Shown piece by piece: positions 7,112 to 14,549 of a stretch of 33,462 nucleotides of DNA (position 1 is the stretch's first letter; the number at the start of each line of letters is the position of its first letter). Source of the DNA: Olsenella_L sp051876355 (GTDB lineage: Bacteria; Actinomycetota; Coriobacteriia; Coriobacteriales; Atopobiaceae); the NCBI GenBank assembly GCA_051876355.1, contig JBJEHU010000040.1, positions 1 through 33,462 on the forward strand. Reading direction: 5' to 3'. The notes beneath the pieces are model-generated. The model saw only the letters and a list, made by a program, of their open reading frames with translations, ran no database searches and was not told the origin of the DNA. The position numbers were made by a program, and so were the translations under genes.

Positions 7112-8593
7112 TCAGGAGAGGGCACGCTCGACGGCACGCCTCCAGCCGGCGATGAGGCGGGCCCTCTCCTCCTCTTCCATCTCGGGCACGAACGTGCGCT
7201 CGATGCTCCGGAGCTGGCAGAGATCTTCGCGCGAGCTCCAGACGCCCCGTGCCAGACCTGCGATATAGGCAGCGCCGAGAGCTGTCGTCTCGCCGACCGC
7301 GCAGCGCACGACGTCTGCCTGAAGGAGGTCTGCCTGGAACTGCATGATGAAGTCATTGCGCGAGCCTCCGCCGTCGACTTCGAGCGAGGAGAGCGAAGAA
7401 GCCGTATTGCCGAACATGGCCTCCGCAATGTCGTACGTCTGGTAGGCAAGCGATTCGCAGGCAGCGCGCACGATATGCGCCTTCTTCGTGCCGCGCGTGA
7501 TGCCGCAGAGAAGGCCACGGGCATCTGCATCCCACCAGGGAGCGCCAAGGCCGGTGAACGCCGGCACGAGATAGCAGCCTTCCGTGTCAGGAACGGAAAG
7601 CGCGATATCTGCCGTCTCCTGTGCAGAGGAGATGAGGCCCACATCGTCTCTCAGCCACTGGATGACGGTGCCGGCATTGAAGACGGAGCCTTCGAGCGCA
7701 TAGGCGACCTCGCCGCCCTGGGCGATGCCGATCGTCGTGACGAGTCCATGGTCCGAGAGCTTCGGCTCGGCTCCGACATTCGCGAGCAGGAAGCAGCCCG
7801 TGCCATACGTGTTCTTGGCAGAGCCCGGCGCGAAGCAGCAGTGGCCGAAGAGCGATGCCTGCTGGTCTCCTACGACACCTGTGATCGGCGGCCTGTGCGA
7901 GAGGATGTTGTGCGTCACATAGCCGAAGTCGCCATCCGACGGCAGCACCTCCGGCAAAAGATTCATGGGCACGCCGACGAGATTGCAGAGCTCCTCATCC
8001 CACGAGAGATTGTTGATATCGAAGAGCATCGTGCGCGAGGCATTCGTATAGTCCGTTGCATGCACCTTGTGTGCCGTGAGGTTCCAGACAAGCCACGTGT
8101 CGATCGTGCCGGCCATGAGCTTTCCTGCTTCGGCTGCGGCGCGAGCGCCGTCCACATGGTCCAGGATCCAGGCAATCTTCGTGCCCGAGAAGTACGGGTC
8201 GGGGATGAGGCCGCACTTCTTGTGGATCGTCTCCCCTGCCCCCTCATCGAGGAGCTTCTGGATCTGGGGCGCCGTGCGGCGGCACTGCCACACGATCGCG
8301 TTGTAGATCGGATGCCCCGTCTCCTTCTCCCAGACGACCGTCGTCTCGCGCTGGTTCGCGATCGAGACCGCCGCAAGCCTGTCCGAATGGATGCCGGTCT
8401 TGAACTGCACCTCGACCATGCAGGCCACGATGCCGGAGGCGATCTCTTCAGGATCCTGCTCGACCCAGCCCGGATGAGGATAGAAGTTCTTGATCGGACG
8501 GCTTGCCTGCCCGACAGGCTTTCCCTCTTCGTCGAAGATGATGGCACGCACGCTCGTCGTTCCTGCATCGAGCGACATGATGTAACGGGACAT
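7112..8593 (-). CDS. glpK: Glycerol kinase
   Basis: GlpK phosphorylates glycerol to glycerol 3-phosphate in the cytoplasm. It has 493 residues, full length for this FGGY-family kinase. The N-terminal phosphate loop MSLDAGTTSVRAIIFD, the motif WVEQDPEEI, the central VVGDQQASLFGHCCF, KNTYGTGCFLL and the C-terminal VDGGGSRNDFIMQFQADLL are all present and diagnostic. ATG 8593 follows TGGAGGCAGTCT. No glpF or glpD lies next to it here, so it appears as a single gene. It is divergent from the PTS-tannase locus across a 257-base intergenic region. Confidence 0.97.
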   Translation of the reverse strand: MSRYIMSLDAGTTSVRAIIFDEEGKPVGQASRPIKNFYPHPGWVEQDPEEIASGIVACMVEVQFKTGIHSDRLAAVSIANQRETTVVWEKETGHPIYNAIVWQCRRTAPQIQKLLDEGAGETIHKKCGLIPDPYFSGTKIAWILDHVDGARAAAEAGKLMAGTIDTWLVWNLTAHKVHATDYTNASRTMLFDINNLSWDEELCNLVGVPMNLLPEVLPSDGDFGYVTHNILSHRPPITGVVGDQQASLFGHCCFAPGSAKNTYGTGCFLLANVGAEPKLSDHGLVTTIGIAQGGEVAYALEGSVFNAGTVIQWLRDDVGLISSAQETADIALSVPDTEGCYLVPAFTGLGAPWWDADARGLLCGITRGTKKAHIVRAACESLAYQTYDIAEAMFGNTASSLSSLEVDGGGSRNDFIMQFQADLLQADVVRCAVGETTALGAAYIAGLARGVWSSREDLCQLRSIERTFVPEMEEEERARLIAGWRRAVERALS

Positions 8594-8850
8594 AGACTGC
8601 CTCCAGGTACGGGTTTCTTCGAACGGACGCCCCCATTCTCCTAGCCAAGGCCGCCCTATCTGCTACCAGTTCCGCAGACGTCGTCCCGCTTTCGGCCGAA
8701 TCCTGCCATCTGCCGTCTGCCACCCAAAACCTGCCGTTCGCTGATTCTGATTCATTGATTCACTCCATGCTGAATCATTTGTCTATTCTGATTCAGCGTA
8801 GGCAGGATTGGCGATTCAATGTCGCCTGTATGAGCGAAGGAGAGTTCCAG
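8594..8850. promoter_or_regulatory. Divergent intergenic region between glpK and the PTS gene
   Basis: This 257-base gap holds the glpK ribosome site on the left, a G+C-rich stretch without recognisable structure (about 8600-8735), then an A+T-richer segment with repeated TGATTCA elements (annotated separately) and the PTS ribosome site. No convincing -35/-10 pair with correct spacing was found for either gene by eye. Confidence 0.6.
8742..8818. repeat. TGATTCA operator-like repeat cluster upstream of the PTS operon
   Basis: Within 77 bases the heptamer TGATTCA or a close form occurs six times. Forward copies are at 8742 (TGATTCT), 8748, 8756, 8789 and 8812 (CGATTCA), and an inverted copy TGAATCA is at 8771. 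Two symmetric pairs stand out: TGATTCA/TGAATCA with an 8-base spacer (8756-8777), and CTGAATCA/TGATTCAG with perfect 8-base arms and an 11-base spacer (8770-8796). This is the arrangement expected for cooperative binding of a dimeric regulator, most simply the RpiR-type protein encoded at the end of the same locus. Confidence 0.6.
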
Positions 8851-10308
8851 ATGGCAGATTCCTACAAGGCTCTGGCCCAGACCATCGTGGACGGCGTCGG
8901 CGGAGCGGACAACATACATGCCCTCACGCACTGCGTGACGAGGCTGCGCTTCACGCTGAAGAACCCGAAGCTGGCAAAGACCGACGCGCTCGAGAAGACG
9001 GATGGGGTCATCAAGATCGTCAGCGCGGGCGGCCAGTACCAGGTCGTCGTCGGATCGAAGGTCACCGGCCTCTACGACGAGATCCTCAAAGACTTTGATA
9101 TCCAGGGCGGAGGCGCCGTCGAGCCGACGCCTGCCGTTGCAGACAAGGACACGAAGGACAATGCCGTGAGCCGCCTCATGGGCACGATGTCTGCGATCCT
9201 CATGCCGACGCTTCCGGTCCTCACTGCCGCCGGCATCATCAAGGGCCTTGTCGCCCTCTTCGCAGCCCTTGGCAGCCTCTCCACGACATCCGGCGTCTAC
9301 ATGGTCTTCTATGCCGTCGGCAATGGCTTCTTCTACTTCCTGCCGATCATGCTTGGCTACACGGCAGCGAAGCACTTCCACTGCAACGAGTTCATCGGCG
9401 CCACAATCGGAGCTGCCCTCGTCTACCCGGACATGGTGAACATCGCGACGACGCTTTCGGTCGCAGGCTCGCTCTTCGCAGGCACGCCATTCCAGATGGA
9501 CTACTACAACACGTTCTTCGGCATCCCTATCGTTATGCCTGGCTCCGGCTATACCTCTTCGGTCGTCCCCATCATGATTGCCGTCTGGTTCGCCTCGATC
9601 CTGGAGCATGCCTTCAAGAAGCACCTCAATGAGATGGTGCGCGACCTTCTGACCCCACTCTTCGTGCTTGCAATCTCGGTGCCCGTGACCTATCTCGTGA
9701 TCGGACCTGTCGTCCAAGGCATCTGCGGCGTCATCTTCCTCCTCATCTCTGCTCTCTTCAATGCTGGCATCGTCGGCGGCCTCATTGGCGGCGCCCTCAT
9801 CGGCGGCGGCTTCGGCGTCCTTGTCATGTTCGGCCTGCACTGGGTTGTCATCTCCCTCGGCCTTTCCAACATCGCCCTTGCCGGCTACGATTACATCATG
9901 GCTGCCGGCGGCATCGGACCTATGGTCGGCATGGCCCAGGGCCTCTGCATCACGCTGCGCACGAAGTCCAAGAAGGTCCGCGACCTCGCGCTTCCTTCCT
10001 TCATCTCCCAGGTCATGGGCGTCGGCGAGCCGCTCATGTACTCGATCCTGATTCCGCTCAAGAAGCCGTATGCGATCAACATCATCGGCGGCGCTATCGG
10101 CGGTGCCATCATCGGCGCCCTCAAGGGCAAGATCTATGTCTTCGGCGGATCCGGCCTCTTCGGCCTCGCGAACTACGTCGACCCGACGGGAGACCCGACG
10201 AACTTCATCCATTGCCTGATCGGCATTGTCGTCGCAATGGTCGCCGTCTTCATCATCCAGTGGATTGCCTATGACTTCGATGACGAAAAGAAGGTCATCG
10301 GGGAATAG
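8851..10308 (+). CDS. PTS EIIBC permease, glucose/beta-glucoside superfamily
   Basis: It imports a sugar with simultaneous phosphorylation. The 485-residue protein has an N-terminal EIIB domain (about 1-85) with the phosphorylated Cys28 in THCVTRLRF, then a linker and an EIIC membrane domain (about 105-475, roughly ten spans). The EIIC domain carries GAALVYPDM and the conserved GVGEPLMYSI. No EIIA domain is present, so a partner EIIA must come from elsewhere, as for MurP, TreB or sucrose permeases. ATG 8851 is chosen over upstream in-frame codons because GGAGAG lies just before it. The TGATTCA cluster precedes it, and an esterase and an RpiR regulator follow. The substrate cannot be read from the sequence. 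Confidence 0.9.
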   Translation: MADSYKALAQTIVDGVGGADNIHALTHCVTRLRFTLKNPKLAKTDALEKTDGVIKIVSAGGQYQVVVGSKVTGLYDEILKDFDIQGGGAVEPTPAVADKDTKDNAVSRLMGTMSAILMPTLPVLTAAGIIKGLVALFAALGSLSTTSGVYMVFYAVGNGFFYFLPIMLGYTAAKHFHCNEFIGATIGAALVYPDMVNIATTLSVAGSLFAGTPFQMDYYNTFFGIPIVMPGSGYTSSVVPIMIAVWFASILEHAFKKHLNEMVRDLLTPLFVLAISVPVTYLVIGPVVQGICGVIFLLISALFNAGIVGGLIGGALIGGGFGVLVMFGLHWVVISLGLSNIALAGYDYIMAAGGIGPMVGMAQGLCITLRTKSKKVRDLALPSFISQVMGVGEPLMYSILIPLKKPYAINIIGGAIGGAIIGALKGKIYVFGGSGLFGLANYVDPTGDPTNFIHCLIGIVVAMVAVFIIQWIAYDFDDEKKVIGE

Positions 10309-10322
10309 AAAGCCATGATACG

Positions 10323-10344
10323 GAGGCCGGCGCAAGCCGGCCTC
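10323..10344 (+). terminator. Intergenic hairpin with GCAA loop between the PTS and esterase genes
   Basis: A perfect 9-base stem GAGGCCGGC/GCCGGCCTC closes a GCAA (GNRA) tetraloop. It is followed by TTCCCT, not a real T-run, so it is more likely an mRNA-stabilising or attenuating element than a full terminator. The esterase gene starts 23 bases downstream. Confidence 0.5.
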
Positions 10345-10367
10345 TTCCCTGAAAGAGAGAGTGTCCC

Positions 10368-11852
10368 ATGCTCCAGCATCTCGTGCCTGAAGACTTCAAG
10401 CCAGAATCCATCACGCTCGCAGAGCAGACGATCGAGTTCCGCGCTGTCCGCGATATCCGCTACTGCGAACACCCAGAAGACCCGATCCAACAGCTCAACA
10501 TCTATGTTCCCGAAGCCTACTTCGCAGGCGGTTCCGTCTCCGGCTATACGAAGGACACCGCCCCCATCTTCTGCCCGAGCACGGTCGGCGGCTATATGCC
10601 GGGGCCTGCTGCAGAACCGGGACCGGGACGCTTCAGCCCGACGAACGCCGTCTTCGAGGCCCTTGCCCACGGGTATGTGGTCGCAGGCATCGGCGTCCGC
10701 GGCAGGACATCCGGCAGGGACACGAAGGAGTTCTTCGAAGGCGCAGCCGCCGAGGCCCAGAAGACGCAGGCCACAGGCAGGCTCTGCGGCCGTGCGCCGG
10801 CCCTCATCCTCGACCTCAAGGCAGCCATCCGCTATCTCCGCGCCTATGCGCAGGACATTCCTGGCAGCCTCGAGCACATCGTGACGAACGGCACATCTGC
10901 CGGAGGAGCGCTTTCGGCCCTTGCCGGCGCCTCGGGCGACGCTTCTGACTACGCAGACGGGCTCGAGCGCATGGGCGCTGCGATGGACGCCTCCGATGCG
11001 GTCTTTGCAGCCAGCTGCTACTGCCCGATCCACAACCTCGAGCATGCAGACATGGCCTACGAATGGCAGTTCAAAGGCATTGCCGACTGCCACTTCACAC
11101 ACTTCCGGAGGCGCGCAGGCAAGATTGTGAAGATCAGCGAGGACTCCGTGCTCACTCCAGAGCAGCTCGCACTCTCTGACGAGCTGGCAGGGGCCTTCCC
11201 TGCCTATGTCTCAGGCCTGGGGCTCAGAGACGAGAGCGGAAGCCTCCTCACGCCTGGCGCAGATGGCACCGGCTCCTTCCTCGGCTGGATGAAGCAGAAG
11301 CTCATCGCCTCCGCGCAGCATGAGCTCGAGACAAGGAGAAACGAGACGCAGCTTCCCCAGCTCATGACAGAAGGGGCGGCGCCACGGGACCTCTCCTGCC
11401 TCGAGATCGAGGATGGCAGCGTGAAGGGCATGGATTGGCCTTCCTTCGTCCGCACGATCACCCGCATGAAGCCCTGCCCTGCCTTCGATGCCCTGGACCT
11501 CCACTCGCCCGAAAACGAGGAGTTCGGCACCGAGGAGATCTTTGCCCGCCACTTCACAGCGTTCTCGCAGGAGCGCACGGCCGTGCCCGCAGAGCTTGCG
11601 CCTGAAAAGACGATACGCATGATGAACCCGCTCTCGTATGTGGCCTCCCCTGGCTGCTGCGCTCACTGGAGGATCCGCCACGGTTCCTTCGACCGGGACA
11701 CGTCCTTGGCCATCCCTGCCATCCTTGCGCTCTCGCTTGCGAATGCAGGGCGTGAGGTCGACTTTGCCTATCCCTGGGGCCTCCCGCACAGCGGCGACTA
11801 CGACCTCGAAGAGCTCTTCAGCTGGATAGACGGGCTCTGCCAGAACGCATAG
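10368..11852 (+). CDS. Subtype B tannase-family esterase (alpha/beta hydrolase)
   Basis: This is a 494-residue serine hydrolase without signal peptide, thus cytoplasmic. It resembles the Lactobacillus plantarum tannase (TanB type) along its length: TVGGYMPGPA, GIGVRGRTSG, NGTSAGGALSALAGASG, YCPIHNLEHADMAYEWQF, LTRMK-like TRMKPCPAFDALDL, HWRIRHG and PHSGDYDLEELFSWIDGLCQ. By spacing against that enzyme as I remember it, the triad is Ser177, Asp442 and His474 (32 residues between Asp and His, as in Asp419/His451). Lys368, Glu382 and Asp444 match the residues that hold the galloyl hydroxyls. The activity is predicted to be hydrolysis of galloyl or related phenolic esters. Start ATG 10368 follows GAAAGAGAGAG. 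It sits between a PTS permease and an RpiR regulator, suggesting the ester is part of an imported sugar. Confidence 0.85.
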   Translation: MLQHLVPEDFKPESITLAEQTIEFRAVRDIRYCEHPEDPIQQLNIYVPEAYFAGGSVSGYTKDTAPIFCPSTVGGYMPGPAAEPGPGRFSPTNAVFEALAHGYVVAGIGVRGRTSGRDTKEFFEGAAAEAQKTQATGRLCGRAPALILDLKAAIRYLRAYAQDIPGSLEHIVTNGTSAGGALSALAGASGDASDYADGLERMGAAMDASDAVFAASCYCPIHNLEHADMAYEWQFKGIADCHFTHFRRRAGKIVKISEDSVLTPEQLALSDELAGAFPAYVSGLGLRDESGSLLTPGADGTGSFLGWMKQKLIASAQHELETRRNETQLPQLMTEGAAPRDLSCLEIEDGSVKGMDWPSFVRTITRMKPCPAFDALDLHSPENEEFGTEEIFARHFTAFSQERTAVPAELAPEKTIRMMNPLSYVASPGCCAHWRIRHGSFDRDTSLAIPAILALSLANAGREVDFAYPWGLPHSGDYDLEELFSWIDGLCQNA

Positions 11853-11861
11853 ATGCACACG

Positions 11862-11888
11862 TGGCCTGTTCCTTCGGGGAGCAGGCCA
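11862..11888 (+). terminator. Hairpin after the esterase gene
   Basis: TGGCCTGTTCC pairs with GGAGCAGGCCA (11 pairs including one G-T) around a short TTCGG loop, ten bases after the esterase stop. No T-run follows, so termination may be partial and the regulator gene may still be co-transcribed. Confidence 0.45.
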
Positions 11889-11934
11889 TAGTTATGCGCA
11901 ATAATGGAACTTGCTGCAAAAGGAAAGGGGTGCC

Positions 11935-12696
11935 ATGGATGTCTTCGATGAGATAGAGCTCCGCAAGGACTCGCTCACGCCTGCCGAGCAGGCAGTAAGC
12001 CGCATCGTCCAGGAGCATCCCGATGCAATACTCGGCTGCACGAGCAACGAGCTTGCCCGGCGCTTCGGCGTCTCGCAAAGCGCCGTCTCTCGCTTCTGCC
12101 AGAAGCTCGGCTTTGCCGGCTATGGGGAGTTCCGGATGGAGCTCCACAAGACGTTGACGCTCAGGAGCTTCGATCCCGGGTCCGAACCCCAGGACCGCAT
12201 CTCCTGCCTCGACCGTCTCCTGCGGGGCGTGAACGACGCGGTCGGCGCGGAGACGTTTTCCTCCTTCTACGAGCGCATGGCGCATGCCCGCTCCGTCTAT
12301 GTCTTCGGTGCCGGCCAGAGCAGCATCCCTGCCCGCATGCTTGCTGGCAGGCTCCTCGAGGATTCGATCCCTGCCTGCTACGTCGAGCTCGGCTACGAAG
12401 CCGAGGTGCTCCACTGCATGGCAGACACAGACGAGGTCGTCATCTTCTCTTCGAAGAACGACACGTTCCGGCAGCTCCTTGCGACCGCCTCGACCGTGGA
12501 GCCCCAGCGGCGCCCGCATATCACGCTGATCACGAACACAGCAAAGCATCCATCCCGCAAGCATGTGGACGACGTGATCGTCCTTCCGACCTGGTCGGAC
12601 CTCAAGCTTCCGCTCTACCTCGAGCCGCAGCACTCCATGATCTTCTTCTGCATGCTCGTAGGCGGCGTGCCGGCAGGACGGAAGAAGGAGTCCTAG
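11935..12696 (+). CDS. RpiR-family transcriptional regulator (HTH plus SIS domain)
   Basis: This is a 253-residue sugar-responsive regulator. The N-terminal HTH_6 domain (about 1-75) contains TSNELARRFGVSQSAVSRFCQKLGF, a clear helix-turn-helix in two adjacent pieces (TSNELARRFG and SQSAVSRFCQKLGF). The SIS phosphosugar-binding domain (about 95-235) contains RSVYVFGAGQSSIPARMLAGR and DEVVIFSSKND. ATG 11935 is preferred to an in-frame codon eight residues upstream because AGGAAAGGGG lies directly before it. RpiR proteins sense sugar phosphates, fitting regulation of the upstream PTS by its phosphorylated product. The TGATTCA cluster at 8742-8818 is its most likely operator. Confidence 0.9.
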   Translation: MDVFDEIELRKDSLTPAEQAVSRIVQEHPDAILGCTSNELARRFGVSQSAVSRFCQKLGFAGYGEFRMELHKTLTLRSFDPGSEPQDRISCLDRLLRGVNDAVGAETFSSFYERMAHARSVYVFGAGQSSIPARMLAGRLLEDSIPACYVELGYEAEVLHCMADTDEVVIFSSKNDTFRQLLATASTVEPQRRPHITLITNTAKHPSRKHVDDVIVLPTWSDLKLPLYLEPQHSMIFFCMLVGGVPAGRKKES

Positions 12697-12705
12697 GCAC
12701 AGAAA

Positions 12706-12738
12706 GCGGGCCCTGCTCCCTCTCGGAACAGGGCCCGC
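12706..12738. terminator. Bidirectional terminator between rpiR-type gene and tsaC
   Basis: GCGGGCCCTG and CAGGGCCCGC form a perfect 10-base stem around a 13-base loop, between two convergent genes. On the minus strand the stem is followed by TTTCTGTG. It probably ends transcription from both sides. Confidence 0.7.
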
Positions 12739-12765
12739 ATCATGTCTTCAGTCTTTTCGCCTGGA

Positions 12766-13404
12766 CTAGGCAAGCGCCTCTGCGATATCGGCTTCCGTGA
12801 TCGCACCCTCGCGCAGGATCTTCGGCTCTGCCTTCGTGCAGTCCACAATCGTCGAGGCGGCACCGATCTTCGAAGACCCGCCGTCGACGACGAAATCGGC
12901 AAGCTCGAAGAGCCTGTCCTCGATTTCTTCTGCCGAGGTCGCCGCAGGATTGCCGTGGGTGTTCGCGCTTGTCTGCGCAAGCGCGCCGACCTTCCTCACG
13001 AGCGCGCGCACGAGATTGGATTCCGGCACGCGCAGGGCCACCGTCCCCGTGCTCTCCTGCACGTATTCAGATGCCAGTGCATCCGATGCAGCGACGACAA
13101 GCGTGAGCGCACCTGGCCAGAACTTCTGTGCCAGCACATGCGCCCACTGAGGCACGTCATGCCCGTACACATCGAGATCTTCCTCATCCGCGATGAAGAG
13201 GGGAAGCGTCTGCGCGAGCGGACGCTCCTTGATCTCGAAGATGCGCCTATGCGCCGGGTTTCCAGCGGTTGCAGCGCACGCAAGGCCGTAGACGGAGTCG
13301 GTCGGAAGGACGCAGACGCCTTCGTGCGCAAGCACATCGGCGATAGCATCGATGGCCTCTTCGGCAGGCGCCATCTGGTCTGCCGCAAGCATCTTCTTCT
13401 CCAT
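12766..13404 (-). CDS. tsaC: L-threonylcarbamoyladenylate synthase (Sua5/YrdC/YciO family)
   Basis: This enzyme makes threonylcarbamoyl-AMP from Thr, bicarbonate and ATP for t6A37 modification of ANN-decoding tRNAs. The 212-residue protein shows the family motifs VLPTDSVYGLACAA, KERPLAQTLPLFI, FWPGALTLVV, TVALRVPESNL, AQTSANTHGNPA and STIVDCTKAEPKILREG. It is a single YrdC domain without the C-terminal Sua5 extension. ATG 13404 lies three bases after the prmC stop with GGAAGG upstream. The prfA-prmC-tsaC order is a common bacterial translation cluster. Confidence 0.93.
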   Translation of the reverse strand: MEKKMLAADQMAPAEEAIDAIADVLAHEGVCVLPTDSVYGLACAATAGNPAHRRIFEIKERPLAQTLPLFIADEEDLDVYGHDVPQWAHVLAQKFWPGALTLVVAASDALASEYVQESTGTVALRVPESNLVRALVRKVGALAQTSANTHGNPAATSAEEIEDRLFELADFVVDGGSSKIGAASTIVDCTKAEPKILREGAITEADIAEALA

Positions 13405-13407
13405 GCC

Positions 13408-14478
13408 TTACGCCTTCCTTCTTGCCACGAGCACGCGCGGACGGTGCGTCAGGTCCTCGCGCACTTCGGCCGTGGCCCACCCATCCCGTGCGCGCACATA
13501 GGCAGCTGCCGTCTCGAGCGAATCCTCGAAGAGCTCCACGGCGAGCATGCCGCCTGGCATGAGGGCATGCTCTGCCAGGGGCACGAGCCTTCTGAACACA
13601 TCGAGGCCGTCTGCGCCACCATCGAGCGCAAGCCCCGGCTCGAAGCCGATGACCTCTTCGGGAAGCGTCGGGAGGACCGCTGTCGGGATATAGGGCGGAT
13701 TCGACACGAGGACGGCAAACGTCCCCATGAGGTTCTCGTCCACGCCGGACGCCAGATCTCCTTCGACGATATCGACGTTGTCATTGAGATTCAGGGCATC
13801 CCTGTTGCGCTCGGCCAAGGCTATGGCCTGCTTCGAGATGTCTGTCGTGACCACATGCGTGCCCGGACGCTCGGAGGCGATGGAGAGTGCAATGCAGCCT
13901 GTGCCGCAGCCGATCTCGAGCACGCGCGGTCCTGTCGGCACCTTGGCATGCATCTGGAGCGGCAGGAGCTCTGCATCCTCTGCATGGAGCGGCGCTTCGT
14001 CGCCGAGGTCTCCTGCGTCCTTCTGCGCCTCCTGGACCTTCTCCTCGGCCTTCGCGCGTGCCTCTCTCGCTTCCTGGTCCCGCGCTTCGAGCTTCGGCTC
14101 GATATCGTCGAAGACGGCGCCACGCGCAATCGCCTCATCGACCCCTTCGAGCGCTGCATCGACCAGGATCTCTGTCTCGGGACGGGGAATCAGCACACCC
14201 TTCTCGCAGCGCAGGATGATATGCCGGAACGGCATCTCTCCTGTCACATACTGGAGCGGCTCTCCCCTTCCCCTCCTCAGCACGGCATCGTGCATGAGGG
14301 CAAGCTCCGCCTCGTCGAGCGGACGGTCGAAATTGATATAGATCTCGACCCGCGAGAGGCCGGTCGCATTGCTGATGAGCCACTCGGCAGAAAGCCGCGG
14401 ATGCTCGTCTCCCTTGCCCGTGAGGTAGTCGGTACACCACTTGAGCATGCGCCCGACAGTCCAGGCAGCGTCTCCCAT
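13408..14478 (-). CDS. prmC: Release-factor glutamine methyltransferase with charged insertion
   Basis: PrmC methylates the Gln of the GGQ motif in release factors, here most simply the RF1 encoded next to it. The N-terminal helical domain (1-95) ends in GVLIPRPETEILVD. The Rossmann domain has VLEIGCGTGCIALS (186-199) and the catalytic NPPY at 260-263. The protein has 356 residues against about 280 usually. The excess is a 55-60 residue insertion at about 115-178, rich in Glu, Ala, Lys and Arg (EARDQEAREARAKAEEKV), predicted helical. It lies between PETE and the SAM loop. ATG 14478 follows GGAGCTTAAGCG. Confidence 0.93.
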   Translation of the reverse strand: MGDAAWTVGRMLKWCTDYLTGKGDEHPRLSAEWLISNATGLSRVEIYINFDRPLDEAELALMHDAVLRRGRGEPLQYVTGEMPFRHIILRCEKGVLIPRPETEILVDAALEGVDEAIARGAVFDDIEPKLEARDQEAREARAKAEEKVQEAQKDAGDLGDEAPLHAEDAELLPLQMHAKVPTGPRVLEIGCGTGCIALSIASERPGTHVVTTDISKQAIALAERNRDALNLNDNVDIVEGDLASGVDENLMGTFAVLVSNPPYIPTAVLPTLPEEVIGFEPGLALDGGADGLDVFRRLVPLAEHALMPGGMLAVELFEDSLETAAAYVRARDGWATAEVREDLTHRPRVLVARRKA

Positions 14479-14498
14479 CGCTTAAGCTCCTTCAGAAA

Positions 14499-14523
14499 GC
14501 AGGGCGCCCCAGAGGCGCCCTGC
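14499..14523 (-). terminator. Hairpin between prfA and prmC
   Basis: GCAGGGCGCC and GGCGCCCTGC form a perfect 10-base stem with a 5-base loop, between the prfA stop and the prmC ribosome site. Only CTTTCTG follows on the minus strand, so it may attenuate rather than fully stop transcription into prmC. Confidence 0.5.
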
Positions 14524-14549
14524 ATGCACTATCGATTCGTATGGGGATA

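Noticed and set aside
8752..10335. A 527-codon minus-strand frame opposite the PTS gene
   Set aside because: Antisense shadow: the plus strand encodes a clear EIIBC with intact motifs and a ribosome site, and the minus frame shows only low-complexity Asp/Glu/Arg sequence.
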